From Hyphomicrobiales bacterium (lineage in GTDB: Bacteria > Pseudomonadota > Alphaproteobacteria > Rhizobiales > Rhizobiaceae): 64,000 nucleotides of DNA. How positions within the stretch are numbered: position 1 is the stretch's first letter; every line of letters begins with the position of its first letter. The stretch is from assembly GCA_900473795.1 (NCBI GenBank), contig UCMT01000005.1, positions 248,001 through 312,000 of the forward strand. Reading direction: 5' to 3'. Below the pieces are notes generated by a model. The model saw only the letters and a list, made by a program, of their open reading frames with translations, was not told the DNA's origin and did no database searches. A program made the position numbers and the translations under genes. This document shows positions 1 to 8,509 of the stretch, in pieces.

Positions 1-342
1 ATAGACCATGGAGACGGAGAAGTAACCGTGACGCTGGAACTTCATCATGACGACCCGGATCTCTGCATCCCGCTTCTCGTCGCCCATGACCTCTCCGACA
101 TCGCCGCCGATTGGCGTGCATGGTCGGAAGCCTACCGCACCCCGATGCTGATGGTGGAGGCCGATGGCGTTGCCCGGCCGCTGGAAGAGCATCTCGGCGA
201 AGTTCGCACCCGAGAGATCAAGCCGCGCCGCCGCCATTCGCTTTTCAACGATCGCCGCCCGCGCTTCCTGATGCGCCGCTCGAGCCGCAGCCTCGGGGTC
301 AACATGAAGATCGACGGCCGGGAAATTATCGCCCGCAACTGA
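1..342 (+). CDS. DUF6101-like hypothetical protein, 5' end cut by window start
   Basis: The reading frame is open from the first base of the window to a TGA at 340-342, so the 5' part is missing. A GTG at 28 exists, but codons before it are also open and it need not be the start. The visible 113 residues include a PMLMVEADG stretch, a basic run (KPRRRHS and RRPRFLMRR) and the ending DGREIIARN. This pattern matches my memory of the C-terminal part of the DUF6101 family, found next to ubiA in rhizobia; the function is unknown. No membrane segment or signal is visible. The assignment rests on memory of the family, not on a search. Confidence 0.6.
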   Translation: MDHGDGEVTVTLELHHDDPDLCIPLLVAHDLSDIAADWRAWSEAYRTPMLMVEADGVARPLEEHLGEVRTREIKPRRRHSLFNDRRPRFLMRRSSRSLGVNMKIDGREIIARN

Positions 343-381
343 TTTTCGACACAATATCCGCGCGTTCCTCCAGTGCGAAAG

Positions 382-410
382 ACCGGCTGTCCCTGCGGCC
401 GGTTTTTTGT
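382..410 (+). terminator. Intrinsic terminator of the DUF6101-like gene
   Basis: ACCGGC at 382-387 pairs with GCCGGT at 398-403 and is followed by a T-rich run (TTTTTGTTTTTG), about 40 bases after the stop codon of the upstream gene. Confidence 0.75.
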
Positions 411-511
411 TTTTGTTTTCAGCCTGTTAGAGGTGATTCGAAAAACACGGCCGATGCCTTCTTGATGCCATACGCAGCCTGCACATTGCCGGCACCAGAA
501 GGAGACGTCCC

Positions 512-604
512 ATGCGCAAATTCATCCTTGCGGCGATCGCCGCCTTTTCCGCCCGCCTGGCCAAGAAGAAGAACAGCCGCGACACGGAACTAAGCTGGGC
601 CTGA
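512..604 (+). CDS. Small protein, 30 aa, unknown function
   Basis: A short frame, ATG 512 to TGA 602-604, has a strong ribosome binding site (AGAAGGAGA, about 7 bases upstream) and an intrinsic terminator 26 bases after its stop, so it has the parts of an independent transcription unit. The product starts with a short hydrophobic helix (FILAAIAAF), followed by a lysine-rich stretch and an acidic/polar tail. It could be a small membrane-associated peptide. I do not recognise a family. It could also be the decoy product of a small RNA gene. Confidence 0.5.
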   Translation: MRKFILAAIAAFSARLAKKKNSRDTELSWA

Positions 605-630
605 AATTTCGTTTGCTGCGGTGGACCCTT

Positions 631-658
631 GCCCTCCGGTGATCCGGAGGGCTTTTTT
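631..658 (+). terminator. Intrinsic terminator after the 30-aa ORF, overlapping the ubiA stop
   Basis: GCCCTCCGG (631-639) and CCGGAGGGC (644-652) form a perfect 9-bp stem with a 4-base loop, followed by TTTTTT. The convergent ubiA stop codon (657-659) lies in the T-tract. Confidence 0.85.
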
Positions 659-1616
659 ATAGCAGTCGCACCAGCAGCGCCGCCAACAATCCGCCAAAGA
701 CGATCAACCCGACGACGCCGTTGAACTTGAACAGGGCAAGGCATTGTGACGCGTCATGAATGTCGAGCACCAGGATCTGGCAGAACAGCATGACGGCGGC
801 GACCAGAAGGCCGACATAGGCCAGGAAGCCGGCGCCGGCGATGGCGAACGAGACACACAGCAGCAGGACCGTCAGGCCGTAGAGGGCGAATAGCCAGGGG
901 CGCGGATGCTCGCCGAAGCGCCGCGCCGTTGAACGCACACCGATCAGTTCGTCGTCTTCCTTGTCCTGATAGGCATAGATGGTGTCGTAACCGACCGTCC
1001 AGGCGATCGCGCCCAGATAGAGGACGATCGCGGCCATTCCTACGCCGCCGAATTCCGCCGACCAGCCCATCAGCGCGCCCCAGGAAAAGGCAAGGCCGAG
1101 GAAAAATTGCGGCCAGTCGGTAAAGCGCTTCGCAAAGGGATAGACCGCGACGAAGACGAGCGAGAAGACGCCGAGAAAGATCGAAAAGCCGTTGAACTGC
1201 AGCAGCACGAGAAGACCGGCAAGCGTCTGCAGGACCATGAAGACCTTCGCCTGCAGCCGCGTGACGCGGCCCGACGGCAATGGCCGCGACCGGGTGCGCG
1301 CCACTTCCATGTCGATGTCGTGGTCGACAATGTCATTATAGGTGCAGCCTGCTCCGCGCATCGCGACGGCCCCGATGAAGAACAGCAACAGGTGAAAGGC
1401 GAAACGGCCGAAGGAGAAGGTTCCGGCCGAAGCCGCCGCGTTTGCCGCCAATCCCGCCGACCAGAAACACGGCCACATCAGCAATTGCCAGCCGATCGGC
1501 CGGTCCCAGCGGGCAAGCTGCGCATAGGGCCAAAGCGGCCGCGGCAGGACGCGGTAGACCCAATTGTTGGACGGGGCGTCATAGACACGCCCGGAATCGG
1601 CTGGACTGGTGCTCAT
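657..1616 (-). CDS. ubiA: 4-hydroxybenzoate polyprenyltransferase UbiA
   Basis: UbiA attaches the polyprenyl tail to 4-hydroxybenzoate in ubiquinone synthesis, in the inner membrane. The 319-residue protein has the family length and about eight to nine hydrophobic segments. It carries both aspartate-rich prenyl-diphosphate/Mg sites: NDIVDHDID (residues 94-102) and YAYQDKEDD (about 214-222). It lies 66 bases downstream of the MipA-like gene on the same strand, so co-transcription is possible, and ends in the terminator stem of the convergent small gene. The same window encodes a long-chain polyprenyl diphosphate synthase (about 24.6 kb) that could supply the prenyl donor. Confidence 0.95.
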   Translation of the reverse strand: MSTSPADSGRVYDAPSNNWVYRVLPRPLWPYAQLARWDRPIGWQLLMWPCFWSAGLAANAAASAGTFSFGRFAFHLLLFFIGAVAMRGAGCTYNDIVDHDIDMEVARTRSRPLPSGRVTRLQAKVFMVLQTLAGLLVLLQFNGFSIFLGVFSLVFVAVYPFAKRFTDWPQFFLGLAFSWGALMGWSAEFGGVGMAAIVLYLGAIAWTVGYDTIYAYQDKEDDELIGVRSTARRFGEHPRPWLFALYGLTVLLLCVSFAIAGAGFLAYVGLLVAAVMLFCQILVLDIHDASQCLALFKFNGVVGLIVFGGLLAALLVRLL

Positions 1617-1682
1617 GCCATGTGTTTGCCGCGCAAGGCGTCTGCGGTCAAGCGATCAGGAGCCGTCGTCGAGGGATGGCGT

Positions 1683-2492
1683 TCACTCCAGCGTGAAATC
1701 GAAGCGATAGGTTGCTGAAAGACCGACGAGGAACTGGTTGCGGCTGCCGCCTTCCTTGACGATGCTCGAATCCGCTGCAGGACCCATCAGCCGCTTGTAT
1801 TCGGCAAAGGCGCTGGTCTCGAGCTTCTCGGTCGCCTGCCAGGTGATGGCCGCGCCGGCGCCGACCGAATTCAGGCCGCCGGACGGGGTATATTTCGAGT
1901 AGCCGGACTTTGCGGCTTCCGACGAGCTCACCCCGTAAAAGGCATCGAAATAGTCGCTTGTCGCCGCCGACAGGCGGGGGCCGGCGGAGACACGCACATT
2001 GTCGCTGACGTCGACGAAGCCATCGGCGGCGACATCGGCGATCAGGCCGTGATGGCTGCGGATGCCCTGGCGCAGTTCGGCGCGGATGCGCAGCCAGTCG
2101 GTCGGGTAGACTTCGGCGAAGCCGCCGAGTTCGCCGCCGAAGCGCACGGGGTCGAGGCCATCGAGCTTGGATGAGGTGTCCTCGTCGCGCTCGAAAATCA
2201 GCTTGCCGACGACGCCGGCGCGGAAAGCGCCCTTGTCGACGAAGGCAAAGGCCGGGTTGTCGTTGCGCGAGGAGAACCGCACCGTGCTGCCGGCACGTCC
2301 GAGCGAGATCAGCGGTGCTGCCTGGAACAGACGGTCGGAGCCGCCATCATATTTGGGACCGAGGAAGCCTGTTGCGCCGACCTTCAGATACCAGTCACCC
2401 GACCAGAGATACTGGCCGTCCTGCGCCTGGGCGGCAGACGCAAGGCCAAGAACAACACCAACGGAGAGGGCAAGGGCAGATCGGCGGGACAA
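1683..2492 (-). CDS. MipA/OmpV family outer membrane protein
   Basis: A 269-residue protein with a clear signal peptide (hydrophobic core LALSVGVVLGLASA, cleavage near AQA at about residue 23). The mature part has alternating beta-strand patterns and the family-typical stretch YFDAFYGVS near residue 180, then a final strand ending FDFTLE. MipA/OmpV proteins form outer-membrane beta-barrels; MipA was named for scaffolding murein synthesis and hydrolysis enzymes, but many homologues are uncharacterised and some respond to antibiotics or osmotic change. The last residue is E, not the usual aromatic of an outer-membrane barrel. No local partner suggests a substrate. Confidence 0.85.
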   Translation of the reverse strand: MSRRSALALSVGVVLGLASAAQAQDGQYLWSGDWYLKVGATGFLGPKYDGGSDRLFQAAPLISLGRAGSTVRFSSRNDNPAFAFVDKGAFRAGVVGKLIFERDEDTSSKLDGLDPVRFGGELGGFAEVYPTDWLRIRAELRQGIRSHHGLIADVAADGFVDVSDNVRVSAGPRLSAATSDYFDAFYGVSSSEAAKSGYSKYTPSGGLNSVGAGAAITWQATEKLETSAFAEYKRLMGPAADSSIVKEGGSRNQFLVGLSATYRFDFTLE

Positions 2493-2727
2493 GTCGGAAC
2501 TCCGGATACCAAGCCCCGCGCAGACCGGGCAGCGGCGAACGGGGCAAACTGAAACGGTTCGTTTCGGCGCGGTTATAGGCCTTACCTCACTACCATTGCG
2601 TTAACCAGAGACCTTCAGGCTTTCTTTTCCATATTAGCTTGACGCCATACGAAAAAACATTTGCTTACAAAATGATAGCGTATCGGCAGAGGTGGAATTC
2701 CGCCCCCGAAGTGGCAAAATTGCATCG

Positions 2728-3543
2728 TCAGGCGGTTCGCGATTTCAGATAGTTGGAGGGCGAACTGCCGAGCATGCGGCGAAACATCGTGGTGAAGGCC
2801 GCGATGTTTTCGTAGCCGGCATCGAGCGCCACGTTCGTCACGGGCTCACCAGCGGCCAGCCGCGGCAGCGAGGCGAAGATGCAGGCCTGCTGCCGCCAGG
2901 TGACGAAACTGACGCCGGTCTCGGCGCGAAACAGCCGGGTAAAGGACCGGCGGCTCATCCCCAGTTCCCGCGCCCAGTCATCGATGCCGGCATTGGCGGC
3001 CGGCGATTTCAGGAAATGGTGGCAGAGTCGACTCAGCCGCGCATCACCCGGGAAGGGCAGACCGAGCGGCCGCTCCGGCAATTGGCGGATCTCATCGAGC
3101 AGCAGTTCCATGATCAGCCGCTTGCGCCGCGGCAACAGCGGCTTTTCGTCCGAAAGCACCAGTTCCTCGATCAGACTGCCGGCAAGCGCCGTCACCTCCA
3201 GCACCCGCGGACCAGGCGCGCCGATGACCGATGGATCGACATAGACGGAATGCATGTGTACTTCGCTGATCATCTCGCTGAAATGTTCGAGACCTGCTGG
3301 AATGAGCAGACCGTGACCGGGTGGTATCATCCAGCGGCCACCGGCGGTGCTGACCAGCACCACACCACGGCGGGCGCACCAGAGTTGTGTCTTCGTATGG
3401 CTGTGAGGCAGCCCCCGGAAACCAGCGGGGTAGACGCGGCCGAGCGCCGGGACGGGCTCCTCGGTGCTTTCGATCCAGGAGAGGCTCGCAAAATGCTCGT
3501 TGTCGCCCTGGCTTTCCTGTCCGGTGAGATCGATTACCCGCAT
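2728..3543 (-). CDS. AraC family transcriptional regulator (cupin plus HTH)
   Basis: The start was set at ATG 3541-3543 (MRVIDLTG), because a longer frame reaching 3669 would overlap the divergent transporter and its extra 42 residues look non-coding. The 271-residue protein has an N-terminal cupin-like sensing region (HSHTKTQLWCARRG, then GGRWMIPPGHGLLIPAG) and a C-terminal AraC DNA-binding domain with the typical LGMSRRSFTRLF recognition helix and the GYENIAAFTTMFRR second HTH. It is transcribed away from an MFS exporter 110 bases off, the classic layout for a regulator that controls its neighbour's efflux gene. The ligand is unknown. Confidence 0.9.
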   Translation of the reverse strand: MRVIDLTGQESQGDNEHFASLSWIESTEEPVPALGRVYPAGFRGLPHSHTKTQLWCARRGVVLVSTAGGRWMIPPGHGLLIPAGLEHFSEMISEVHMHSVYVDPSVIGAPGPRVLEVTALAGSLIEELVLSDEKPLLPRRKRLIMELLLDEIRQLPERPLGLPFPGDARLSRLCHHFLKSPAANAGIDDWARELGMSRRSFTRLFRAETGVSFVTWRQQACIFASLPRLAAGEPVTNVALDAGYENIAAFTTMFRRMLGSSPSNYLKSRTA

Positions 3544-3653
3544 TTGGCCCACCCTCGAAAGAATTCGACCAGAGCACAAAAGCAGGCCACGCACAAGCGA
3601 TGTAGAGACGACAAATACCAGCAAGACGCGACCCGGACGGCGAGGAAGACAGC

Positions 3654-4853
3654 ATGACGACGATTTCATCGGCCAGCGGCATCAGCGCGGAGAAGACGGC
3701 CGTTTCCGTCATCGTCGCCGTCAGTTTCTGCCACATGCTGAACGACATCATGCAGTCGCTGCTGACCTCTCTCTATCCGCTGCTGAAGGCCAATTACGCC
3801 CTCGATTTCGTGCAGATCGGGCTTCTCACCTTCGCGTTTCAGGTCACGGCCTCGCTGTTGCAGCCGGCTGTCGGCGTCGTCACCGATCGCTGGCCGATGC
3901 CTTTCTCGCTGCCGGCGGCGATGCTCTCGACCTGCACAGGGCTGATCACGCTCGCCAACGCCCATCATTTTTACGTCCTCGTCGCCGGCGCCTGTCTGAT
4001 CGGTATCGGTTCGGCCATCTTCCATCCCGAAGCATCGCGCGTCGCGCGACTTGCTTCCGGCGGCCGGCATGGCCTTGCCCAGTCGCTGTTTCAGGTGGGC
4101 GGCAATACCGGTACGGCGATCGGGCCGCTGCTTGCGGCCTTCATCGTCATCCCGCGTGGCCAGGAAAGCCTTAGCTGGTTCTCGATCATCGCGCTCACCG
4201 GCTTCATGGTGCTGTCCGGGGTCAGCGTCTGGTACACGCGCCACCGCCGCAGCTCTGCTGGCCGCAAGGCCGCCAGCCGCACCCTGCCCCTGCCGCGCAA
4301 TCAGGTGATCTGGACGCTGATTGTCCTCGTCATCCTGACGGCGACCAAGAACGCCTACCTCGCAAGCCTTTCGAGCTATTTCACCTTCTTCACCATCGAG
4401 AAGTTCGGCCTCGGCGTTCAGGATGCGCAGATGCTCCTGTTCCTTTTCCTTGGTGCGTCGGCGACCGGCGTAATCTTCGGCGGGCCGATCGGCGACCGTT
4501 TTGGCGCGCGCTTCGTGATCTGGTTCTCGATCCTCGGCGTCATTCCGTTCGCGCTGATCCTGCCCTATGCCAACCTGTTCTGGACCGCAGCCCTCGTCAT
4601 CCTGATCGGCTTCATCTTCTCCTCCGCCTTTTCCGCCATCGTGGTCTTCGCGCAGGAACTGGTGCCGGGCCGCGTCGGCCTGATCGCCGGCATGTTCTTC
4701 GGCTTTGCCTTCGGCTTCGGCGGCATCGGCGCCGCCGTGCTCGGCGTCATTGCCGATCACCGCGGCATATCGTTCGTTTACACGATCTGCTCATACCTGC
4801 CGCTGCTCGGCCTGCTCACGATCTTCCTGCCGAAGCTCCCCCGCCACCGGTAA
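3654..4853 (+). CDS. MFS transporter, fosmidomycin-resistance (Fsr) type
   Basis: A 399-residue protein with about twelve hydrophobic segments. The N-terminal stretch CHMLNDIMQSLLTSLYPLLK and the loop FHPEASRVAR followed by GGRHGLAQSLFQVGGN are the recognisable features of the Fsr branch of drug/H+ antiporters, which export fosmidomycin and other small molecules in E. coli. The true substrate here is unknown. Transcription diverges from the AraC-type regulator, which is probably its controller. A stretch of basic residues (about 195-215) marks the central cytoplasmic loop between the two six-helix halves. Confidence 0.88.
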   Translation: MTTISSASGISAEKTAVSVIVAVSFCHMLNDIMQSLLTSLYPLLKANYALDFVQIGLLTFAFQVTASLLQPAVGVVTDRWPMPFSLPAAMLSTCTGLITLANAHHFYVLVAGACLIGIGSAIFHPEASRVARLASGGRHGLAQSLFQVGGNTGTAIGPLLAAFIVIPRGQESLSWFSIIALTGFMVLSGVSVWYTRHRRSSAGRKAASRTLPLPRNQVIWTLIVLVILTATKNAYLASLSSYFTFFTIEKFGLGVQDAQMLLFLFLGASATGVIFGGPIGDRFGARFVIWFSILGVIPFALILPYANLFWTAALVILIGFIFSSAFSAIVVFAQELVPGRVGLIAGMFFGFAFGFGGIGAAVLGVIADHRGISFVYTICSYLPLLGLLTIFLPKLPRHR

Positions 4854-4969
4854 GCGAAGAGCGGCCCCTGCGACATTTCATGCCTACGCCAGTCCAACGC
4901 ATCCCCTTGTAAGTATTCATCAAGCATTGCGGGCTAAGGTTCTCCCCGGGGACTGTCGGGGTAACTTCA

Positions 4970-6013
4970 ATGCGCAAGACGTTTATTGCCGTTTCCGTCG
5001 CGCTTGGCGCGCCGTTCGCTGCCACGCCTGGGCACGCGGAAACGCTCAACCTGTTGATCTGGGAATCCTATATCGACCAGAAGATCCTCGACCGCTGGAC
5101 GGAGAAGTCCGGCGTCGCAGTCCACCAGATCTACTATGACAGCGGCGATGCACGCGACGAAGTGCTGTCCGATCCCAACAGCAATATCGATCTTGTCGTC
5201 GTCGGCGAGAACGGTGCGGATCTTTTCGGAAAACGCGGCATTCTGGAGCCGCTGACGGACAAGAACGTGCCTTCGCTGAAAGATTATAAACCCGAGTGGA
5301 CCTCGCGCTGTGCCGGCTATGCCATGCCCTATCTGTGGGGAACGATGGGCATCGCCTACCGCTCGGACATGATCAGGACGGCGCCCACCTCCTGGAACGA
5401 CCTGATGTCGCCGGCGCCGGCGCTGAAAAAGCACATCGCCATGTATGACGACCACAACGAAGCGTTCATCGCGCCGCTGGTGTTGCTCGGCAAGTCGATC
5501 AACGCCAACGACAACGAGACGCTGAAGCAAGCCTTTGAGTTGATGAAGAAACAGGCGCCCTTCGTGCTGACCTATGACTACGTCATCACCTCGATCCAGA
5601 GTCCTGACCTCGGCAAGGACATCTACATGGCGATCGCCTATAGCGGCGATCAGCATGTGCTCAACGACAAGGCTGGGACACCCGGTGTCTGGCGTTACGC
5701 GGTACCGAAGGAAGGCACGTTCTCCTGGCTCGACTGCATGGCCGTGACGACAGCCTCGCCGCGCAAGCAGCTCGCCTTGCAGCTGCTCGATTATATCGGA
5801 TCGCCGGAAAGCGCCGCCGCCAACGCCGAGGCATTGACCATGCCGACGGCAAACGAAGCGGCGCTGAAACTCATCCCCGCCGAGATGCGGTCGAACACGG
5901 AAATCTACCCGCCTGCCGAAATTCTGGCCAAGAGCCAGTATCAGAAGGAACTGTCCGTCCAGTCGATCCAGACCCGTCGACGCATCATCAGCTCCATGGC
6001 AAATTTCCAGTGA
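4970..6013 (+). CDS. Periplasmic polyamine-type binding protein (PotD/NspS-like)
   Basis: A 347-residue type-2 periplasmic binding protein with a signal peptide ending near GHA (residue 23). Residues aligning with the polyamine pocket of E. coli PotD are present: W31 and Y34 (IWESY), the acidic pair D161/E164 (MYDDHNEAF), and W253/D255 (FSWLDC); Y225 (AYSGD) replaces a pocket tryptophan. No ABC permease or ATPase genes flank it. Instead its TGA overlaps the GTG of a membrane GGDEF-EAL gene by 4 bases. That arrangement matches NspS-MbaA of Vibrio cholerae, where the binding protein reports norspermidine to a c-di-GMP enzyme rather than feeding a transporter. The ligand assignment is inference from the pocket residues. 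Confidence 0.88.
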   Translation: MRKTFIAVSVALGAPFAATPGHAETLNLLIWESYIDQKILDRWTEKSGVAVHQIYYDSGDARDEVLSDPNSNIDLVVVGENGADLFGKRGILEPLTDKNVPSLKDYKPEWTSRCAGYAMPYLWGTMGIAYRSDMIRTAPTSWNDLMSPAPALKKHIAMYDDHNEAFIAPLVLLGKSINANDNETLKQAFELMKKQAPFVLTYDYVITSIQSPDLGKDIYMAIAYSGDQHVLNDKAGTPGVWRYAVPKEGTFSWLDCMAVTTASPRKQLALQLLDYIGSPESAAANAEALTMPTANEAALKLIPAEMRSNTEIYPPAEILAKSQYQKELSVQSIQTRRRIISSMANFQ

Positions 6014-8403
6014 CACTCGGCAAACGCGCTTTTTTCCTGATTTTTCCAGTTGTCCTGACGGGGTACCTGCTCGCAGCGCTGTCGGTCTACATCGCGCAGA
6101 GCCATTCGATGCTCTCGCTTGAGCGCGCGCGACTATCGCAGCAGCTCGACCATATCGCGGCCTTGTTCCGCAACGACGTCAGCCAGAGCCGAAGCTTCCT
6201 CTATTCGCTTCTCGAGGGCAATGCGGTGCGGTTGTTCGTCTCCGAAACCGAGGAGGACTACCGCAACAATGCGCTTGGGCTCAGGCTGCAGCAAAGCATC
6301 CGCTCGCTCTCCGACGATCCGAAGAAATTCATTTCCTTCGCCATCCTCAATCCGGATTTGACGCCCGGCTACTATTTCGAAAACAGCGACGATCCCTTTG
6401 CCGAAATCGGCGAAGCACAGTTTGCGCTGGTACGCCGGCTCACCGGCGGCAGCCAGCTCAGAGACTGGACCTATCTACATGGGGAGCAAACACGCCCGCT
6501 GATCGTCTATTCGGAATTTATCGACCCCGTGACCTTCGGTCGGCCGCTGCCGAGTGCCAAGAAAAGCGCGCTTCTGGTTCAGGTGGCGCTCGAGCCGACC
6601 CAATTTCTCGGCATGCAGCGCAAGCTGCAGGACGAGTATCAAACCGCGATCGACTTCGACACCGTAGCGCGGCAATCCTTGCCGAACGAACTTTCCGCAT
6701 CGGTAAGACTGGCGCCGTCGCTGTTTGCCGCGCTGACCGTTCCGCCGTCTCACGATGCAGGCAACGTGGAGCGGCTGAAGCTGCTCCTCGGCCTTGGCGC
6801 GCTAGCCATGAGCCTGGTCTCCGTCGGTCTGATGATCATCCTCATCCGCCGCTTCATCACCAATCCGATCGCCGCACTCGACCGGCAGGTCACCGCGGTG
6901 ATGACCGGCAAGAACGACCGCATTACGGAAACCGACGCCGCCGGGGAAATCGGCCGGCTGACCGGAAACATCAAGCAGTTGCATGATCAGTCCCAGCGCG
7001 CCTTGCACCTTGTTCAGCATACGTCCTGGACGGATACGCTGACGGGCATCAGCAACCGCGGGCATTTCAACACGCTGGCTGCCAAGGTCGTCCACAAGGT
7101 CACGACCCAGGGCGGTCACGGCAGCCTGCTCTTCATCGACATCGACAACTTCAAGTTCGTCAACGACAAATACGGCCATGAGGTCGGCGACGAACTTCTG
7201 AAGGTGCTGGCGCTCAGGATCGAACGCGTCGTCAGCGAAATCATCGCGCGTCGGTCCCTGCCGCCGGTCGTCTTTGCGCGTCTTTCCGGTGACGAATTCG
7301 CCGTTCTCGTGCAATCGGCATCCGGGGACGGCACGATCCGCGAAATGTGTGCCTGCATCCTGGCGCTGTTTTCGGACGGCTTCGAAGTGCGCGGCAAACA
7401 TTACCCGGTCACCGCCAGCATCGGCGTTGCCATCTGTCCGATGGACGCAACGAACCTTGCCGAGCTGATCTCGAACGCGGATGCGGCCATGTACCAGGCC
7501 AAGACCAACGGCAAGAACCGCTCCTCGCGCTTCTCCCGTGCGCTGCAAGACAAACGCGACCGGATCCGCCACATTCAGGAAGAGCTGCGACTGGTCGATC
7601 CGGACGAGCAGTTCCACCTCGTCTACATGCCCATCGTCGACACGCGCGGCAGGGTGACCGGTTGCGAGGCATTGCTGCGCTGGGTTTCCCCGACGCTCGG
7701 CAACATCACGCCGGACGAGTTCGTGCCGATCGCCGAAAGCACCGGCCAGTTCACCAAGATCGACTGGTGGGTGATCAACCGGGCGATGTCGGACCATCAG
7801 CATCTGAAGGCTTTGTTCGGCCCGGAGACGGTACTTGCCATCAACATCTCGTCAGCGGAACTGCACTCGAAATCAATCAGCGACTATTTCAGCGATTGCC
7901 TCGACCGGCACGGGCTCGACGCACGCACGATCGAGATCGAGCTGACGGAAACCTATGCCGTCAAGCTCGGCGATCATTTGCACCGGAACATCGAAACCCT
8001 GCGGGAAAAGGGCTTCCGCATCTCCATCGACGATTTCGGCGCCGGCTACACCTCGGTGCAGCAGATCATCGAATATACCGCCGATACCATCAAGCTCGAC
8101 CGGGCGCTGGTGCAAAACCTTGCCAATCAGGAAACGCTGCCGGCCCTGAAGGCAATGATCGCGCTCTGCCACGCGCGCAAGATGGCGGTGGTTGGCGAAG
8201 GCATCGACACCCACGAGAAGCTCGCGCTTTTGATCGCTGCCGGCTGCGACCATTTCCAGGGCTATCTCATCAGCAAGCCGCTGGCATTGCCCGACCTCTC
8301 GATCTGGGCACTGAAGCAGGCAGCGGAAATCGCCGGTCGCTACCAAGACCACGTGCTCGTCAGCGGCGGCAGGCGCCGCGCAGGGTCCTCCACCCTGCTC
8401 TGA
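6010..8403 (+). CDS. Membrane GGDEF-EAL protein coupled to a binding protein (MbaA-like)
   Basis: A 797-residue protein starting at a GTG that overlaps the upstream stop (GTGA). Order: TM1 (about 8-29), a periplasmic sensor region (about 35-250), TM2 (about 258-280), a HAMP segment (TNPIAALDRQ onward), a GGDEF domain with the A-site S426-G-D-E-F430, and an EAL domain with canonical E553-A-L-L-R-W and a DDFGAGYT motif. The GGDEF signature has Ser in place of the first Gly, and no RxxD inhibitory site is visible upstream. The EAL domain looks catalytic, so c-di-GMP phosphodiesterase activity is likely and cyclase activity uncertain. The periplasmic domain probably docks the coupled binding protein. 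Confidence 0.9.
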   Translation: MTLGKRAFFLIFPVVLTGYLLAALSVYIAQSHSMLSLERARLSQQLDHIAALFRNDVSQSRSFLYSLLEGNAVRLFVSETEEDYRNNALGLRLQQSIRSLSDDPKKFISFAILNPDLTPGYYFENSDDPFAEIGEAQFALVRRLTGGSQLRDWTYLHGEQTRPLIVYSEFIDPVTFGRPLPSAKKSALLVQVALEPTQFLGMQRKLQDEYQTAIDFDTVARQSLPNELSASVRLAPSLFAALTVPPSHDAGNVERLKLLLGLGALAMSLVSVGLMIILIRRFITNPIAALDRQVTAVMTGKNDRITETDAAGEIGRLTGNIKQLHDQSQRALHLVQHTSWTDTLTGISNRGHFNTLAAKVVHKVTTQGGHGSLLFIDIDNFKFVNDKYGHEVGDELLKVLALRIERVVSEIIARRSLPPVVFARLSGDEFAVLVQSASGDGTIREMCACILALFSDGFEVRGKHYPVTASIGVAICPMDATNLAELISNADAAMYQAKTNGKNRSSRFSRALQDKRDRIRHIQEELRLVDPDEQFHLVYMPIVDTRGRVTGCEALLRWVSPTLGNITPDEFVPIAESTGQFTKIDWWVINRAMSDHQHLKALFGPETVLAINISSAELHSKSISDYFSDCLDRHGLDARTIEIELTETYAVKLGDHLHRNIETLREKGFRISIDDFGAGYTSVQQIIEYTADTIKLDRALVQNLANQETLPALKAMIALCHARKMAVVGEGIDTHEKLALLIAAGCDHFQGYLISKPLALPDLSIWALKQAAEIAGRYQDHVLVSGGRRRAGSSTLL

Positions 8404-8509
8404 ACCGCCAGTCAATCGCGCCTATAGCACCGTAGCTCCGATTTTGCCTTGACCTTCAGCCGCCCTCGCCTTAACCGCACCTCAACACTTCGGGCTGCGG
8501 GAGTAGGCG

